43,807 nt of DNA from contig NZ_BCUA01000029.1 of assembly GCF_001591045.1 (NCBI RefSeq), positions 1-43,807 on the forward strand. Reading direction: 5' to 3'. The DNA comes from Sphingopyxis granuli NBRC 100800 (GTDB lineage Bacteria > Pseudomonadota > Alphaproteobacteria > Sphingomonadales > Sphingomonadaceae). The notes beneath the pieces are model-generated. The model did no database searches. It had not been told where the DNA came from and was given only the letters and a program-made list of their open reading frames with translations. Position 1 is the first letter of the stretch, and every line of letters begins with the position of its first letter. Below are positions 18,127 through 26,802 of this stretch, in pieces. A program made the position numbers and the translations under genes.

Positions 18127-21100
18127 ATGAAGCGTCACGCAAACATCTCGCTACGGGCGCTGCTGTGCGCGTCGGTCTTCGGTGGGGTGCTGCCCGCCGC
18201 GGCGGCCGCGCAGGACATCACGATCGACGATGCGCGGACAACGCAGGTCGGTCTGGGCGCCGGAGAGACGGTGACGATCACCGAGACCGGCAGCATCACC
18301 ACGGCCCGCAGGGTGATCAACCTGTCCACGACCGGGACCGGCACCGCGACCCTCGTCAACCGGGGGCGGATCGAGTCGACATCAACCACTACCCTGACCA
18401 GCACCATCGGGCCGGCCTCCCCGATAAGCCTGAACCTGACCAACGAATCCGGCGCATCAATCACGGGCGCGCGTGCCGTCTATTTCACCACCGGCGAACT
18501 GATCAACCGCGGCACGATCGCATCGACGATGACGGGAACCTCGACCGGCGATGCGATCAACGCCGGGCAGGACTCGATCGTGCGACTGGAGTCGGGGAGC
18601 GTCACCTCGGCAAGTTCCGCCACGACCGGGGCCAGCTATGCGGTGAATTTCACCGGCGGCGGCAACAGCATCTACATCGATACGGGCGCGACGGTGAACG
18701 GCACGATCCGGGCCGCAACCGGCGGTGTGGGCGCCAATCGTGTCTATCTGACCGGCACCGGCACCCAGACGCTGGGGCCGATCTCGGGTTTCAACGGCTA
18801 TTACATCGATTCCGGCGACTGGACGGTGACCAGCTCGATCACCGCCGCGGCCGAAGGCAGCACCATCGCGGAGGGCGCGACGCTGCGCTGGGGCAACGGC
18901 GGCGCGACCGGCAGCATCAGTGGCAACGTCGTCAACAATGGCCGGCTGATCGTCAACCGCACGAACCAGGTGGTCGGCTTCACCACCGCGTCGATCACCG
19001 GCACCGGCCAGCTGATCGTCGATTCGCCCGGCGCCGCCGGCGGCCTGACGCTGCGCGCGCCGGGGACGAGCTACAGCGGCGACACCATCGTCAAGAATGG
19101 CACGTTCAGCGGCGTTGCGACCAATGCGATGTCGGCGAGTTCCGAGGTGGTTCTCGAGAGCGCCGGCATTCTCGACATCGTCACGGGCTTCGATCAGGAG
19201 ATCGGCGGTCTGTCGGGCGTCGGGGCGACGAACATCAACGGTGCTGCGCTCACCCTCGGCGGCAAGGGAACGAGCACCAGCTATACCGGCGCCTTCGCCG
19301 GTGACGGATCGCTGACCAAGATCGGCGCCGGGACGTTCACCTATGACGGCACCGGCGCGCTCGGCGGCGGCGTCACCGTGCGTGGCGGCGGTTTGCTCCT
19401 CGACGGCACCCTCACCAGCGATCTGCTCGTCGAAAATGGCGGCCAACTTGGTGGCACCGGCTCGCTCGCCGGCAATGCGATTGTCAACGGTACGCTCGCG
19501 GGCCTGTCAGGGCAGACGCTGACACTGCAGTCGCTCCAGCTCGGCGCCGGTTCGACCGTCGCGGCGACGCTGGGAAGCGAAAGCGCGCCGGTGCTGTTCG
19601 ACGTGCTGGGCGACCTGACGCTCGACGGCGCGCTGACCGTGACGCCGGCGACCGATTTCGGGGCGGGCCTCTACCGGATCTTCTCCTATGGCGGGACGCT
19701 GACCGATAACGGGCTCGACGTCGAGCCGCTCAGTGGCGGAGCGAGCGGTGCGTTGCAGACCGTGACCGCCGGTGAGGTCAATCTGATCGTGTCCACCGGT
19801 TCGACGCTTTCGGATATCCAGTTCTGGAATGGAACGAAGGTGGCGGGCGACGGCACCATCGCGGGCGGCGACGGCGTGTGGAGCGTTGACGGACGGACCA
19901 ACTGGACCGACCTCGACGGCGCATCGACCGAAGCCTGGGGCGGCCGCTTCGCGGTGTTCACCGGTCCGGCTGGAACGGTCACGATCGATGACGCCGCCGG
20001 TGCGATTTCGACCTCGGGCCTCCAGTTCGTCAGCGATGGCTATCGTGTCGAGGGCGATCCGCTGACGCTGGCCGGTGCGACCGATGTGCGTGTCGGTGAC
20101 GGCACGGCGGCTGGCGCAACGACCTCCGCGACGATCGCATCCAACATCACCGGCAGCGGCAGCCTGGTCAAGCAGGACCTCGGCACGCTGATCCTCGCGG
20201 GCGCGAACGACCATGCCGGCGGCACGCGGATCGCGGGTGGCACGCTGCGGATCGATGCGGGCGGATCGCTCGCCACGACCGGATCGACGCCGGCGGTCGG
20301 CATCATCGCCTCGACACCGGCGAGCACGGTGACGCTCGTCAATGCGGGACGGATCACCGCGAGCGAGCGGGCCGTCGACGCCGCGGCGGGAACGACGCTG
20401 TCGCTGCTCAACGAAAGCGGCGGGGTGATCGAGGGCGCGTCGGGCGTCTATCTGGCCGCGGGCGAAGTCGTCAATCGCGGTTCGATCACCGCCACCAACG
20501 GCGATGCCATCCAGGCGGCGGCGGGTTCGACGGTGCGGCTCGAAGCGGGCAGCACGACCGCCTTCACCGGCAGCGGCACCAATTATGCCGTCAATTTCCT
20601 CGGCGGGTCGAACAATCTCTATCTCGACACCGGTGCGACGGTGACCGGCCAGATTCGCGGGGCCTCGGCCACCGGATCGGGACCCGACCGCGTCTATCTG
20701 ACGGGCAGCGGCTCGGCCATTCTGCCCAGCATGACCAATTTCGAGGGCTATTATTTCCAGTCCGGCGACTGGACCGTGACCGCATCCTTCGTCGCCACCG
20801 CCGAGGGCAGCACGATCGACGCGGGCGCCACGCTGCGCTGGGGCAATGGCGGCACGACGGGCAGCGTCAGCGGCCAGGTCACCAACAACGGCCGGCTGAT
20901 CATCAACCGCACGAACCAGGTGGTGGCCTTCACCACCGCGCCGATCACCGGCACCGGCCAGCTGATCGTCGATTCGCCCGGTGCCGCCGGCGGCCTGACG
21001 CTGCGCGCTCCGGGCACGACCTACAGCGGCGACACCATCGTCAGGAACGGCACGTTCCGCGGCGGCGCAACGAACGCGATGTCGGCGAATTCCGAGGTCG

Positions 21101-23898
21101 TCCTCGAAAGCGCCGGTATCCTCGATATCATCACCGGCTTCGATCAGGAGATCGGCGGTCTGTCGGGTGTTGGCGCCACCAACATCAACGGCGCCGCGCT
21201 CACCCTCGGCGGAACGGGGCTCAGCACCAGCTATACCGGCGCGCTGTCGGGTGACGGCTCGCTCGTCAAGACCGGCACCGGGACGCTGACCTATGGCGGC
21301 ACCGGCGCGCTCGGCGGCGGTATCACCGTGCGCGGCGGCGGCTTGCTGGTCGACGGCAATCTGACGAGCGACGTCCTCGTCGAAGCCGGCGCATCGCTGG
21401 GCGGTGCCGGCCTGCTGGCGGGGAATGTGGTCGTCGACGGCACGCTCGCCGGCCTGTCCGGCCAGACGCTGACGCTGCAGGCGCTTGAACTCGGCGCAGG
21501 TTCGACCGTCGCGGCGACACTGGGAAGCGAAAGTGCCCCGACCCTGTTCGAGGTGCTCGGCGACCTGACGCTCGACGGCACCCTCGCAGTCACCCCGGAT
21601 ACCGGCTTCGGCGCCGGCCTCTATCGGATCTTCGCCTATGGCGGCGCGCTGACCGACAACGGACTCGACGTCGATCCGCTGGGCGCCGGCATTACGGGCA
21701 CGGTCCAGACCTCGGTCACCGGTCAGGTCAATCTGGTCGTCGACGACGGCAGCGGCCTTTCTTCCATTCAGTTCTGGAACGGGACGAAGACCGCGGGCGA
21801 CGGCACCATCGCGGGCGGCGACGGCGTGTGGAGCGCCGGAAGCGGCAGCAACTGGACCGACTCCGACGGCGCTTCGAGCGAAGCCTGGGGCGGACGCTTC
21901 GCCGTGTTCGACGGCGCGGCCGGAACGGTCACGATCGACAATGCCGCGGGCGCGGTGTCGGCGACCGGCATCCAGTTCGCGACCGACGGCTATCGCGTCG
22001 AAGGCGACCCGCTGACGCTGGCGGGCGCGGTCGACGTGCGCGTCGGCGACGGCACCGCGGGCGGTGCTTCGACCCGCGCGACCATCGCCTCCAATCTCAC
22101 CGGCACGGGCAGCCTTGCCAAGCAGGACCTCGGCACGCTGATCCTGACCGGCGCGAACGATTATACGGGCGGCACGCGCATCCTGGCGGGCACGCTGCAG
22201 ATCGGCGCGGGCGGCACCAGCGGGGCGCTGCCCGGCAACGTCCTGATCGGCGGCGGCACGCTGGCCTTCGACCGGTCGGACGATATCGGCTATGGCGGCA
22301 CGATCACCGGTCAGGGGCAGCTGCGCCAGCAGGGGTCCGGCATCCTGACGTTGACGGCCGATTCCTCGGCCTTCACCGGAACCACGACCGTCGATGCGGG
22401 GCAATTGCGCGTCAACGGCGCGCTGGGCGGAACCGCGATCGCGGCCGCCGGCGGGCTGCTGGGCGGCACCGGGCGGCTCGGCGACATCGTCGTCCGCAGC
22501 GGCGGGACGCTGGCGCCCGGCAACAGCATCGGGCTGCTGACCGCGCGCTCGGCGACGTTCGAGGCGGGATCGGTGTTCGCGGTCGAGGTGAACCCCGACG
22601 GCACCACCGACCTGCTGCGCACCACGGGGCAGGTCGTGATCGACGGCGGCACGGTCGAGGTGCTGGCCGGTGCCGGCAATTATGCGATCACCAGCGATTA
22701 CACGCTGATCGAGGCCGCCGGCGGGGTGGTCCGCGGCGGCGCCTCGAACGGGTTCGAGGGGGTGACGACGAACCTCGCCTTCCTGACGCCGACGCTGGGC
22801 TATTCGGCCAATGCGGTGACGCTGAACCTGACGCGCAACGACGTCGATTTCACCGACGTCGCGGCGACCGCCAACCAGCGCTCGGTCGCTTCGGCGATCC
22901 AGTCGGCGGGCCTGGGCAGCGCGCTGTACGACGCGGTGCTCTATCTCGACGGCGCCGGCGCGCGGGGCGCGTTCGACCTCGCATCGGGGGAGATCCACGC
23001 TTCGGTCCGCACCGCGATGGTCGAGGATCTGCGCCGGCCGCGCGCTGCCGTGATGCAGCGGCTCGGCACCGCGCCCGACGGGCTGGGCATGTGGCTCCAG
23101 GGCTTCACCAGCCGCGGCGACAACCGCGACCGCCCGAATGCCGCGCGCATCGAGCGCCAGACCAACGGCATCATCGGCGGGATCGACGTCGGCGACGCGG
23201 ACGCGCGGGGCGGCCTGGCCATCGGCTATGGCAGCAACGACATCACCGGCGCGGCCCGGGCGAGCAGCGCCCGTGCGAAATCGCTGCACGTCATGGCCTA
23301 TGGCGGCGCGCGGCTGGCCGGGCTGCGGCTGAGCGTCGGCGCCGGCTATTCGGACGTCGATGTGGACAGCGAGCGCGCTCCGGCGTTCGGCGGTCTCTCG
23401 GGCAATCATACGGCCAGCTATGGCGGCAGCGTGCTGCACGGCTTCGCCGATGTCGGCCTGCCGCTGGCGCTTGGTAGCGGCAGTGTCGAGCCCTTTGCGG
23501 GAATCGCCCATGTCGAGGCGCGGACCAAGGCGTTCACCGAAACGGGCGCCGGGCCGCTCGCCCTCGCCGCCGATCGCGCCAAGGACGGCTTCACGCTGTC
23601 GACCCTTGGGCTGCGCGCCGAGACCTCGGCGACCGGTCCGCTGGCGGTGCGCGCCTCGGCCGCGTGGCAGCATGGTTTCGGGACCATCGCCCCGGTGTCG
23701 AACCTGCGCTTTGCCGGCGGCACCGCGGCGCCGTTCCGCGTGGCGGGGGCCGCAATCGCGCGGGACGCCGCGGTTCTGGACGTCGATCTGATGTGGCGTC
23801 TTACGGACAAGATGCGCTTCAGCCTCGGCTATTCGGGTCAGCTTGGCGCGAATGTCCAGGATCACGCCGGCACGGTCTCGCTGGGCTTCGTCTTCTGA
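18127..23898 (+). CDS. Giant autotransporter with duplicated passenger domain
   Basis: A 1923-residue type Va autotransporter. Residues 1-29 are a signal peptide (AAAAAQ). The passenger (about 30-1650) is Gly/Thr/Ser-rich beta-helix sequence with passenger-associated repeats such as GSLVKQDLGTLILAGAND followed by GGTRIAGGTL. Two near-identical units of about 650 residues follow each other, so the passenger is a tandem duplication plus a shorter tail. The C-terminal barrel (about 1654-1923) begins near GMWLQGFTSRGDNRDR and ends in LGFVF, the aromatic end typical of BamA substrates. No protease or lipase motif was recognised in the passenger. It could serve adhesion, surface capture of polymer or carriage of binding modules. 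A strong hairpin follows the stop. Confidence 0.92.
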   Translation: MKRHANISLRALLCASVFGGVLPAAAAAQDITIDDARTTQVGLGAGETVTITETGSITTARRVINLSTTGTGTATLVNRGRIESTSTTTLTSTIGPASPISLNLTNESGASITGARAVYFTTGELINRGTIASTMTGTSTGDAINAGQDSIVRLESGSVTSASSATTGASYAVNFTGGGNSIYIDTGATVNGTIRAATGGVGANRVYLTGTGTQTLGPISGFNGYYIDSGDWTVTSSITAAAEGSTIAEGATLRWGNGGATGSISGNVVNNGRLIVNRTNQVVGFTTASITGTGQLIVDSPGAAGGLTLRAPGTSYSGDTIVKNGTFSGVATNAMSASSEVVLESAGILDIVTGFDQEIGGLSGVGATNINGAALTLGGKGTSTSYTGAFAGDGSLTKIGAGTFTYDGTGALGGGVTVRGGGLLLDGTLTSDLLVENGGQLGGTGSLAGNAIVNGTLAGLSGQTLTLQSLQLGAGSTVAATLGSESAPVLFDVLGDLTLDGALTVTPATDFGAGLYRIFSYGGTLTDNGLDVEPLSGGASGALQTVTAGEVNLIVSTGSTLSDIQFWNGTKVAGDGTIAGGDGVWSVDGRTNWTDLDGASTEAWGGRFAVFTGPAGTVTIDDAAGAISTSGLQFVSDGYRVEGDPLTLAGATDVRVGDGTAAGATTSATIASNITGSGSLVKQDLGTLILAGANDHAGGTRIAGGTLRIDAGGSLATTGSTPAVGIIASTPASTVTLVNAGRITASERAVDAAAGTTLSLLNESGGVIEGASGVYLAAGEVVNRGSITATNGDAIQAAAGSTVRLEAGSTTAFTGSGTNYAVNFLGGSNNLYLDTGATVTGQIRGASATGSGPDRVYLTGSGSAILPSMTNFEGYYFQSGDWTVTASFVATAEGSTIDAGATLRWGNGGTTGSVSGQVTNNGRLIINRTNQVVAFTTAPITGTGQLIVDSPGAAGGLTLRAPGTTYSGDTIVRNGTFRGGATNAMSANSEVVLESAGILDIITGFDQEIGGLSGVGATNINGAALTLGGTGLSTSYTGALSGDGSLVKTGTGTLTYGGTGALGGGITVRGGGLLVDGNLTSDVLVEAGASLGGAGLLAGNVVVDGTLAGLSGQTLTLQALELGAGSTVAATLGSESAPTLFEVLGDLTLDGTLAVTPDTGFGAGLYRIFAYGGALTDNGLDVDPLGAGITGTVQTSVTGQVNLVVDDGSGLSSIQFWNGTKTAGDGTIAGGDGVWSAGSGSNWTDSDGASSEAWGGRFAVFDGAAGTVTIDNAAGAVSATGIQFATDGYRVEGDPLTLAGAVDVRVGDGTAGGASTRATIASNLTGTGSLAKQDLGTLILTGANDYTGGTRILAGTLQIGAGGTSGALPGNVLIGGGTLAFDRSDDIGYGGTITGQGQLRQQGSGILTLTADSSAFTGTTTVDAGQLRVNGALGGTAIAAAGGLLGGTGRLGDIVVRSGGTLAPGNSIGLLTARSATFEAGSVFAVEVNPDGTTDLLRTTGQVVIDGGTVEVLAGAGNYAITSDYTLIEAAGGVVRGGASNGFEGVTTNLAFLTPTLGYSANAVTLNLTRNDVDFTDVAATANQRSVASAIQSAGLGSALYDAVLYLDGAGARGAFDLASGEIHASVRTAMVEDLRRPRAAVMQRLGTAPDGLGMWLQGFTSRGDNRDRPNAARIERQTNGIIGGIDVGDADARGGLAIGYGSNDITGAARASSARAKSLHVMAYGGARLAGLRLSVGAGYSDVDVDSERAPAFGGLSGNHTASYGGSVLHGFADVGLPLALGSGSVEPFAGIAHVEARTKAFTETGAGPLALAADRAKDGFTLSTLGLRAETSATGPLAVRASAAWQHGFGTIAPVSNLRFAGGTAAPFRVAGAAIARDAAVLDVDLMWRLTDKMRFSLGYSGQLGANVQDHAGTVSLGFVF
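18235..22220 (+). repeat. Tandem duplication of about 1950 bp inside the autotransporter gene
   Basis: Segments around 18640-20260 recur at 20590-22215 with a constant offset of 1947-1950 bp. For example, CTGCGCTGGGGC is at 18883 and 20833, and the segment encoding KQDLGTLIL is near 20170 and 22120. The flanks (about 18235-18640 against 20260-20590) are also related, but more diverged and with small indels. Identity is very high in stretches such as TNQVV...FTT and GGLTLRAPGT, and lower elsewhere, indicating an old duplication kept alike by selection or gene conversion. Confidence 0.85.
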
Positions 23899-23905
23899 CG
23901 CGGCG

Positions 23906-23942
23906 GTTCGCGGCGTCCGCCTTCCAGGGCGGCGCCGCGAAC
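23906..23942 (+). terminator. Strong hairpin after the autotransporter gene
   Basis: GTTCGCGGCG (23906-23915) pairs perfectly with CGCCGCGAAC (23933-23942). Inside it CCGCC (23917-23921) pairs with GGCGG (23928-23932) around a 6-nt loop, with a single bulged T. There is no T-run after the stem. It may reduce transcription into ridA or stabilise the upstream mRNA. It splits the block into a receptor/autotransporter half and a catabolic half. Confidence 0.55.
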
Positions 23943-23986
23943 CCGTTCGCCCGCCTCATCGGGGGCGGGCATGATTGGAGAGAATG

Positions 23987-24331
23987 ATGACGGCTCCCCC
24001 CCTTTCGGCGTCGCGCTGCGCCGATTCCCTCGTCTTCACCTCGGGCCAGCTCGCTCGCGGCGATGACGGCGCGATCGTGCCGGGCGGCATCGAGGCGCAG
24101 GCCGAGCGTGCGCTGGCCAATCTCGTCCGCGTCCTGGCGAGCGAGGGATGCACGCCGCGCGATGTGGTGAAGGTCACCGCCTGGCTGACCGACGCCGGCC
24201 ATGGCGCGGCGTTCAATGCGGCCTATGTGCGCGTGTTCGGAGACCCCTATCCGGCCCGGTCGACGGTGGTTTCGGCGCTGCTCGCGCCCGATGCGCTGGT
24301 CGAGGTCGAAGCGGTCGCCAAACGACCATGA
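23987..24331 (+). CDS. RidA/YjgF family imine deaminase
   Basis: A 114-residue RidA-family protein. These small trimeric enzymes hydrolyse reactive enamine/imine intermediates, such as 2-aminoacrylate or the 2-imino acids released by D-amino acid oxidases and dehydrogenases. Conserved positions include SGQLARGDDG near the N-terminus, the carboxylate-binding arginine in YPARSTVVSA, and VEVEAVA at the C-terminus. ATG 23987 is chosen for its spacing from GGAG (23977-23980); ATG 23984 immediately upstream is possible. Its stop overlaps a potential ATG of the lysR frame. The D-amino acid dehydrogenase lies two genes downstream, which fits a role in clearing its imino-acid product. Confidence 0.88.
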   Translation: MTAPPLSASRCADSLVFTSGQLARGDDGAIVPGGIEAQAERALANLVRVLASEGCTPRDVVKVTAWLTDAGHGAAFNAAYVRVFGDPYPARSTVVSALLAPDALVEVEAVAKRP

Positions 24332-24378
24332 CCGCGAAAGCCGTTGGTCCCGTGCTGCTGCAGGGCTACAGAGGGGGC

Positions 24379-25278
24379 ATGCGGTTTCGTCAGATTGAAG
24401 TCTTTCATGCGGTCTATACCCATGGATCGATCAGCGCCGCGGCACGTGTGCTGGGCGTGTCGCAACCCTCTGTTTCCAAGACCTTGCGCCATGCCGAGGA
24501 CAATCTGGGCTTTCAATTGTTCCAGCTCGCGCGCGGGCGCCTGATCCCGACCGACGAGGCGCATGCACTGATTCGCGAAGCCGGGGATATCTTCGACCGG
24601 CTGGCCTCGTTGCAGCAGACCGCGCGCAACCTGTCGCAGGCGGGGGGCGGCCATATCCGCCTGGGTATCGTGCCCAGCCTCGCGCTCGACGTCATCCCGC
24701 ATGCGATGGCGCAGTTCCGGCGCGACTGGCCGCGCGTCACCTTCGAAGTGCATACCCACCATCATGACGATCTCGTCCGCTCGCTGATCGAGCGCGAGAC
24801 CGATCTGGCGATCGTCTATACCCCGCCGCCGCATCCGCGGCTGACGAGCGCCGTGCTGGCGCAGGGGGAGCTTGTCGCCTTCGCGCCCGCGCAGGCCTTC
24901 GGCGATGTCGGGGACCGCCTGCCGCTCGATCAGCTGGCCGACCGCGATCTGATCGGCGTCGCCGCGACGGGACCGATCGGCGACGTGCTGACCCGCGCCG
25001 CACTGGAACGCGGCATCGCCTATCGCGAGGCGGTGTCGGTGCAGACCTTCTTCATCGCAGCGCGCCTCGCCCAGCTCGAAGGCGGCGTGACCGTAGTCGA
25101 CGAATTCACCGCGCGCGCGTCGCAATCGCCCGACTTCAACTGGTTCCGGACCGACCCGCCGCTCGAATTCACCATTTCCTGGGTGACGCTGGAGGATCGC
25201 CAGCCGTCGAAGGTCGTCCGCCAGTTCCTCCGTACCTTCAGCGACGTCCTGGAAGCCGTCCGCGACACCGGTTCATAG
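24379..25278 (+). CDS. LysR-family transcriptional regulator
   Basis: A 299-residue LysR-type regulator. The N-terminal winged helix-turn-helix is clear: MRFRQIEVFHAVYTHGSISA followed by AARVLGVSQPSVSKTLRHAE. The effector domain spans about 90-295, with HIRLGIVPSLALDVIP as its first strand and ETDLAIVYTPP in the cleft region. The start at 24379 matches the canonical family N-terminus and has a GAGGGGG tract upstream; ATG 24328, which overlaps the ridA stop (ATGA), would add 17 residues. It is encoded in line with ridA and dadA rather than divergently. It probably controls this block in response to a D-amino acid or peptide; the inducer is unknown. Confidence 0.92.
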   Translation: MRFRQIEVFHAVYTHGSISAAARVLGVSQPSVSKTLRHAEDNLGFQLFQLARGRLIPTDEAHALIREAGDIFDRLASLQQTARNLSQAGGGHIRLGIVPSLALDVIPHAMAQFRRDWPRVTFEVHTHHHDDLVRSLIERETDLAIVYTPPPHPRLTSAVLAQGELVAFAPAQAFGDVGDRLPLDQLADRDLIGVAATGPIGDVLTRAALERGIAYREAVSVQTFFIAARLAQLEGGVTVVDEFTARASQSPDFNWFRTDPPLEFTISWVTLEDRQPSKVVRQFLRTFSDVLEAVRDTGS

Positions 25279-25293
25279 CTTCGGGCTATACCA

Positions 25294-25318
25294 GCCGCAA
25301 AGGTTGCCGCTTTGCGGC
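25294..25318 (+). terminator. Hairpin following lysR
   Basis: GCCGCAAAG (25294-25302) and CTTTGCGGC (25310-25318) form a perfect 9-bp stem with a 7-nt loop, 16 bases after the lysR stop. No T-run follows. It may be a weak terminator or an RNA-processing site between lysR and dadA. Confidence 0.45.
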
Positions 25319-25340
25319 CGGCGCCGGTTCGACAATCATC

Positions 25341-25369
25341 CCCGCGAACAAGCGGCTCCGCTTCGCGGG
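25341..25369 (+). promoter_or_regulatory. Second hairpin in the dadA leader
   Basis: CCCGCGA (25341-25347) pairs with TCGCGGG (25363-25369), and the inner AGCGG (25351-25355) pairs with CCGCT (25358-25362). The second stem stands 31 bases before the dadA-like start and 22 bases after the preceding hairpin. Two stems in a 121-bp gap suggest a structured leader or operator. A clear LysR box (T-N11-A with dyad) was not identified. Confidence 0.35.
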
Positions 25370-25399
25370 CGCGCTGGCATGGGGGATGGAATCAAATAG

Positions 25400-26650
25400 A
25401 TGCGCGCGGAATTTCGTCTGGGCGAGGCCTCGGCAACGGCACCGCGGGACCTGATCGTGATCGGCGCCGGGGTCGTCGGCATGGCGACCGCGCTGACGCT
25501 CGCCGACCGCGGTCACCGGGTCACCCTGATCGACCGCGCCGAAGGGCCGGGTCGCGGGACGTCCTTCGCCAATGGCGCACAGCTCAGCTATGCCTATACC
25601 GACGCGCTGGCGAGTCCGTCGACCATCGCGCAATTCCCCTGGCTGCTGCTGTCGCGCGATCCGGCTTTCCGCTTTTCTCCGCGGCTCGACCTCGATTATC
25701 TGCGCTGGAATCTCGCGTTCCTGCGCAACGGCAGCGCCGGCCGCTTTCGCCGCAACACGCTGGAGGGGTTGGCGCTCGCCTTCCTGTCGCGCCGCGCGTT
25801 GCACGCGCTGGTGCGGCGGCACGCGATCGATTTCGCGCACGATCGGCCGGGCAAGATCATCGTCTATCGTTCGGCCAAGAGCTTCACGGCGGCGCAGACC
25901 CTTCTCTCCGACAAGATGGCGGCCGGCGCCGAACAGACCGTGCTCGACCCCGACCGGGCCGTCGCGATCGAACCGGCGCTCGAATCGATCCGCGCCTCGA
26001 TCGTCGGGGCGATCCACACTGCGGGCGAGGAGGTCGGCGATCCCTATCGCTTCTGCACGGGTGCGCAGGCGGCGCTGGCGGCTCGGGGGAGCTTCGCCAG
26101 CCTTTATGACACCGCCATCGACCGCATCGACGCGAGCTGGCGCCGCCCGGCGGTGATCGCCGGCGGCCGGCGGATCGAGGCCGATCATATCATCCTGTGC
26201 GCCGGCATGGCATCGGTGGGCCTTGCGCGCAGCGTCGGCGTCCGCCTGCCGGTCATGCCGATGAAGGGGTATTCGATCACGGCGCAGCCGGGCGAGGGGG
26301 CGCCGCGCGTCAGCATCACCGATTCGGCCAATCGCGTCGTTTTCGCGCGGCTCGGAGACAGGATGCGGATCGCCGGCCTTGCCGATCTCGGCCGCCGCGA
26401 CGCGGCGGTCGACCCCGCGCGCCTCGCCGCGCTGGTACGGAGCGCGCGGGCCGCGCTGCCCGCGGCCGCGGATTATGACCGGATCGAATCGAGCTGGGCG
26501 GGCCTTCGTCCGATGACGCCCGATTCGCTTCCGATCACCCGGCTGATTGCGCCGGGCGTGATCGCCAACACGGGGCATGGGGCGCTTGGCTGGACCTATG
26601 CGGCGGGTTCGGCCGAACGCGTCGCCGCCATCGTCGAAGGCAAGGGCTGA
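25400..26650 (+). CDS. FAD-dependent D-amino acid dehydrogenase (DadA-like)
   Basis: A 416-residue DAO-family flavoprotein of the DadA small-subunit type, which oxidises D-amino acids to 2-imino acids and passes electrons to the respiratory chain. The dinucleotide-binding motif is at the N-terminus: LIVIGAGVVGMATALTLADR. The DadA-like segment GTSFANGAQLSYAYTDALAS follows, where DadA proteins have NGGQ-type sequence near the flavin. Later motifs are LPVMPMKGYSIT and a C-terminal FAD contact SSWAGLRPMTPDSLPI with NTGHGALGWTYAAGSA. There is no signal peptide, so it acts on the inner face of the membrane. Substrate preference cannot be read from sequence; the neighbouring symporter and gamma-glutamyltransferase point to D-glutamate or related acids (inference). 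Confidence 0.88.
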   Translation: MRAEFRLGEASATAPRDLIVIGAGVVGMATALTLADRGHRVTLIDRAEGPGRGTSFANGAQLSYAYTDALASPSTIAQFPWLLLSRDPAFRFSPRLDLDYLRWNLAFLRNGSAGRFRRNTLEGLALAFLSRRALHALVRRHAIDFAHDRPGKIIVYRSAKSFTAAQTLLSDKMAAGAEQTVLDPDRAVAIEPALESIRASIVGAIHTAGEEVGDPYRFCTGAQAALAARGSFASLYDTAIDRIDASWRRPAVIAGGRRIEADHIILCAGMASVGLARSVGVRLPVMPMKGYSITAQPGEGAPRVSITDSANRVVFARLGDRMRIAGLADLGRRDAAVDPARLAALVRSARAALPAAADYDRIESSWAGLRPMTPDSLPITRLIAPGVIANTGHGALGWTYAAGSAERVAAIVEGKG

Positions 26651-26698
26651 TCGGTGGCGGCGCGAATCGAGGACAGAGCGGCCGGATAAGGACGCCGA

Positions 26699-26738
26699 CC
26701 CACCGTTCCCGCCGATCCACTGGGGCGGGAACGGTGGG
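26699..26738. terminator. 15-bp perfect inverted repeat between dadA and the symporter gene
   Basis: The arms at 26699-26713 and 26724-26738 are exact reverse complements (CCCACCGTTCCCGCC at the right arm when read on the minus strand), with a 10-nt loop. This is the longest uninterrupted stem noticed in the window. No T-run follows on either strand. It lies 49 bp after the dadA-like stop and 64 bp before the symporter start, so it could be a terminator, a processing site or a regulator-binding dyad. Confidence 0.5.
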
Positions 26739-26802
26739 AACTTGTGACAGGGTATGACAAGAGGTCGCTCGGCACGACCATGAAGGGAGCGGGCCGCAAA
26801 GG

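Noticed and set aside
19507..23865. 1452-codon open frame on the minus strand
   Set aside because: A shadow of the autotransporter gene; its repeated appearance only mirrors the duplication in the true frame.
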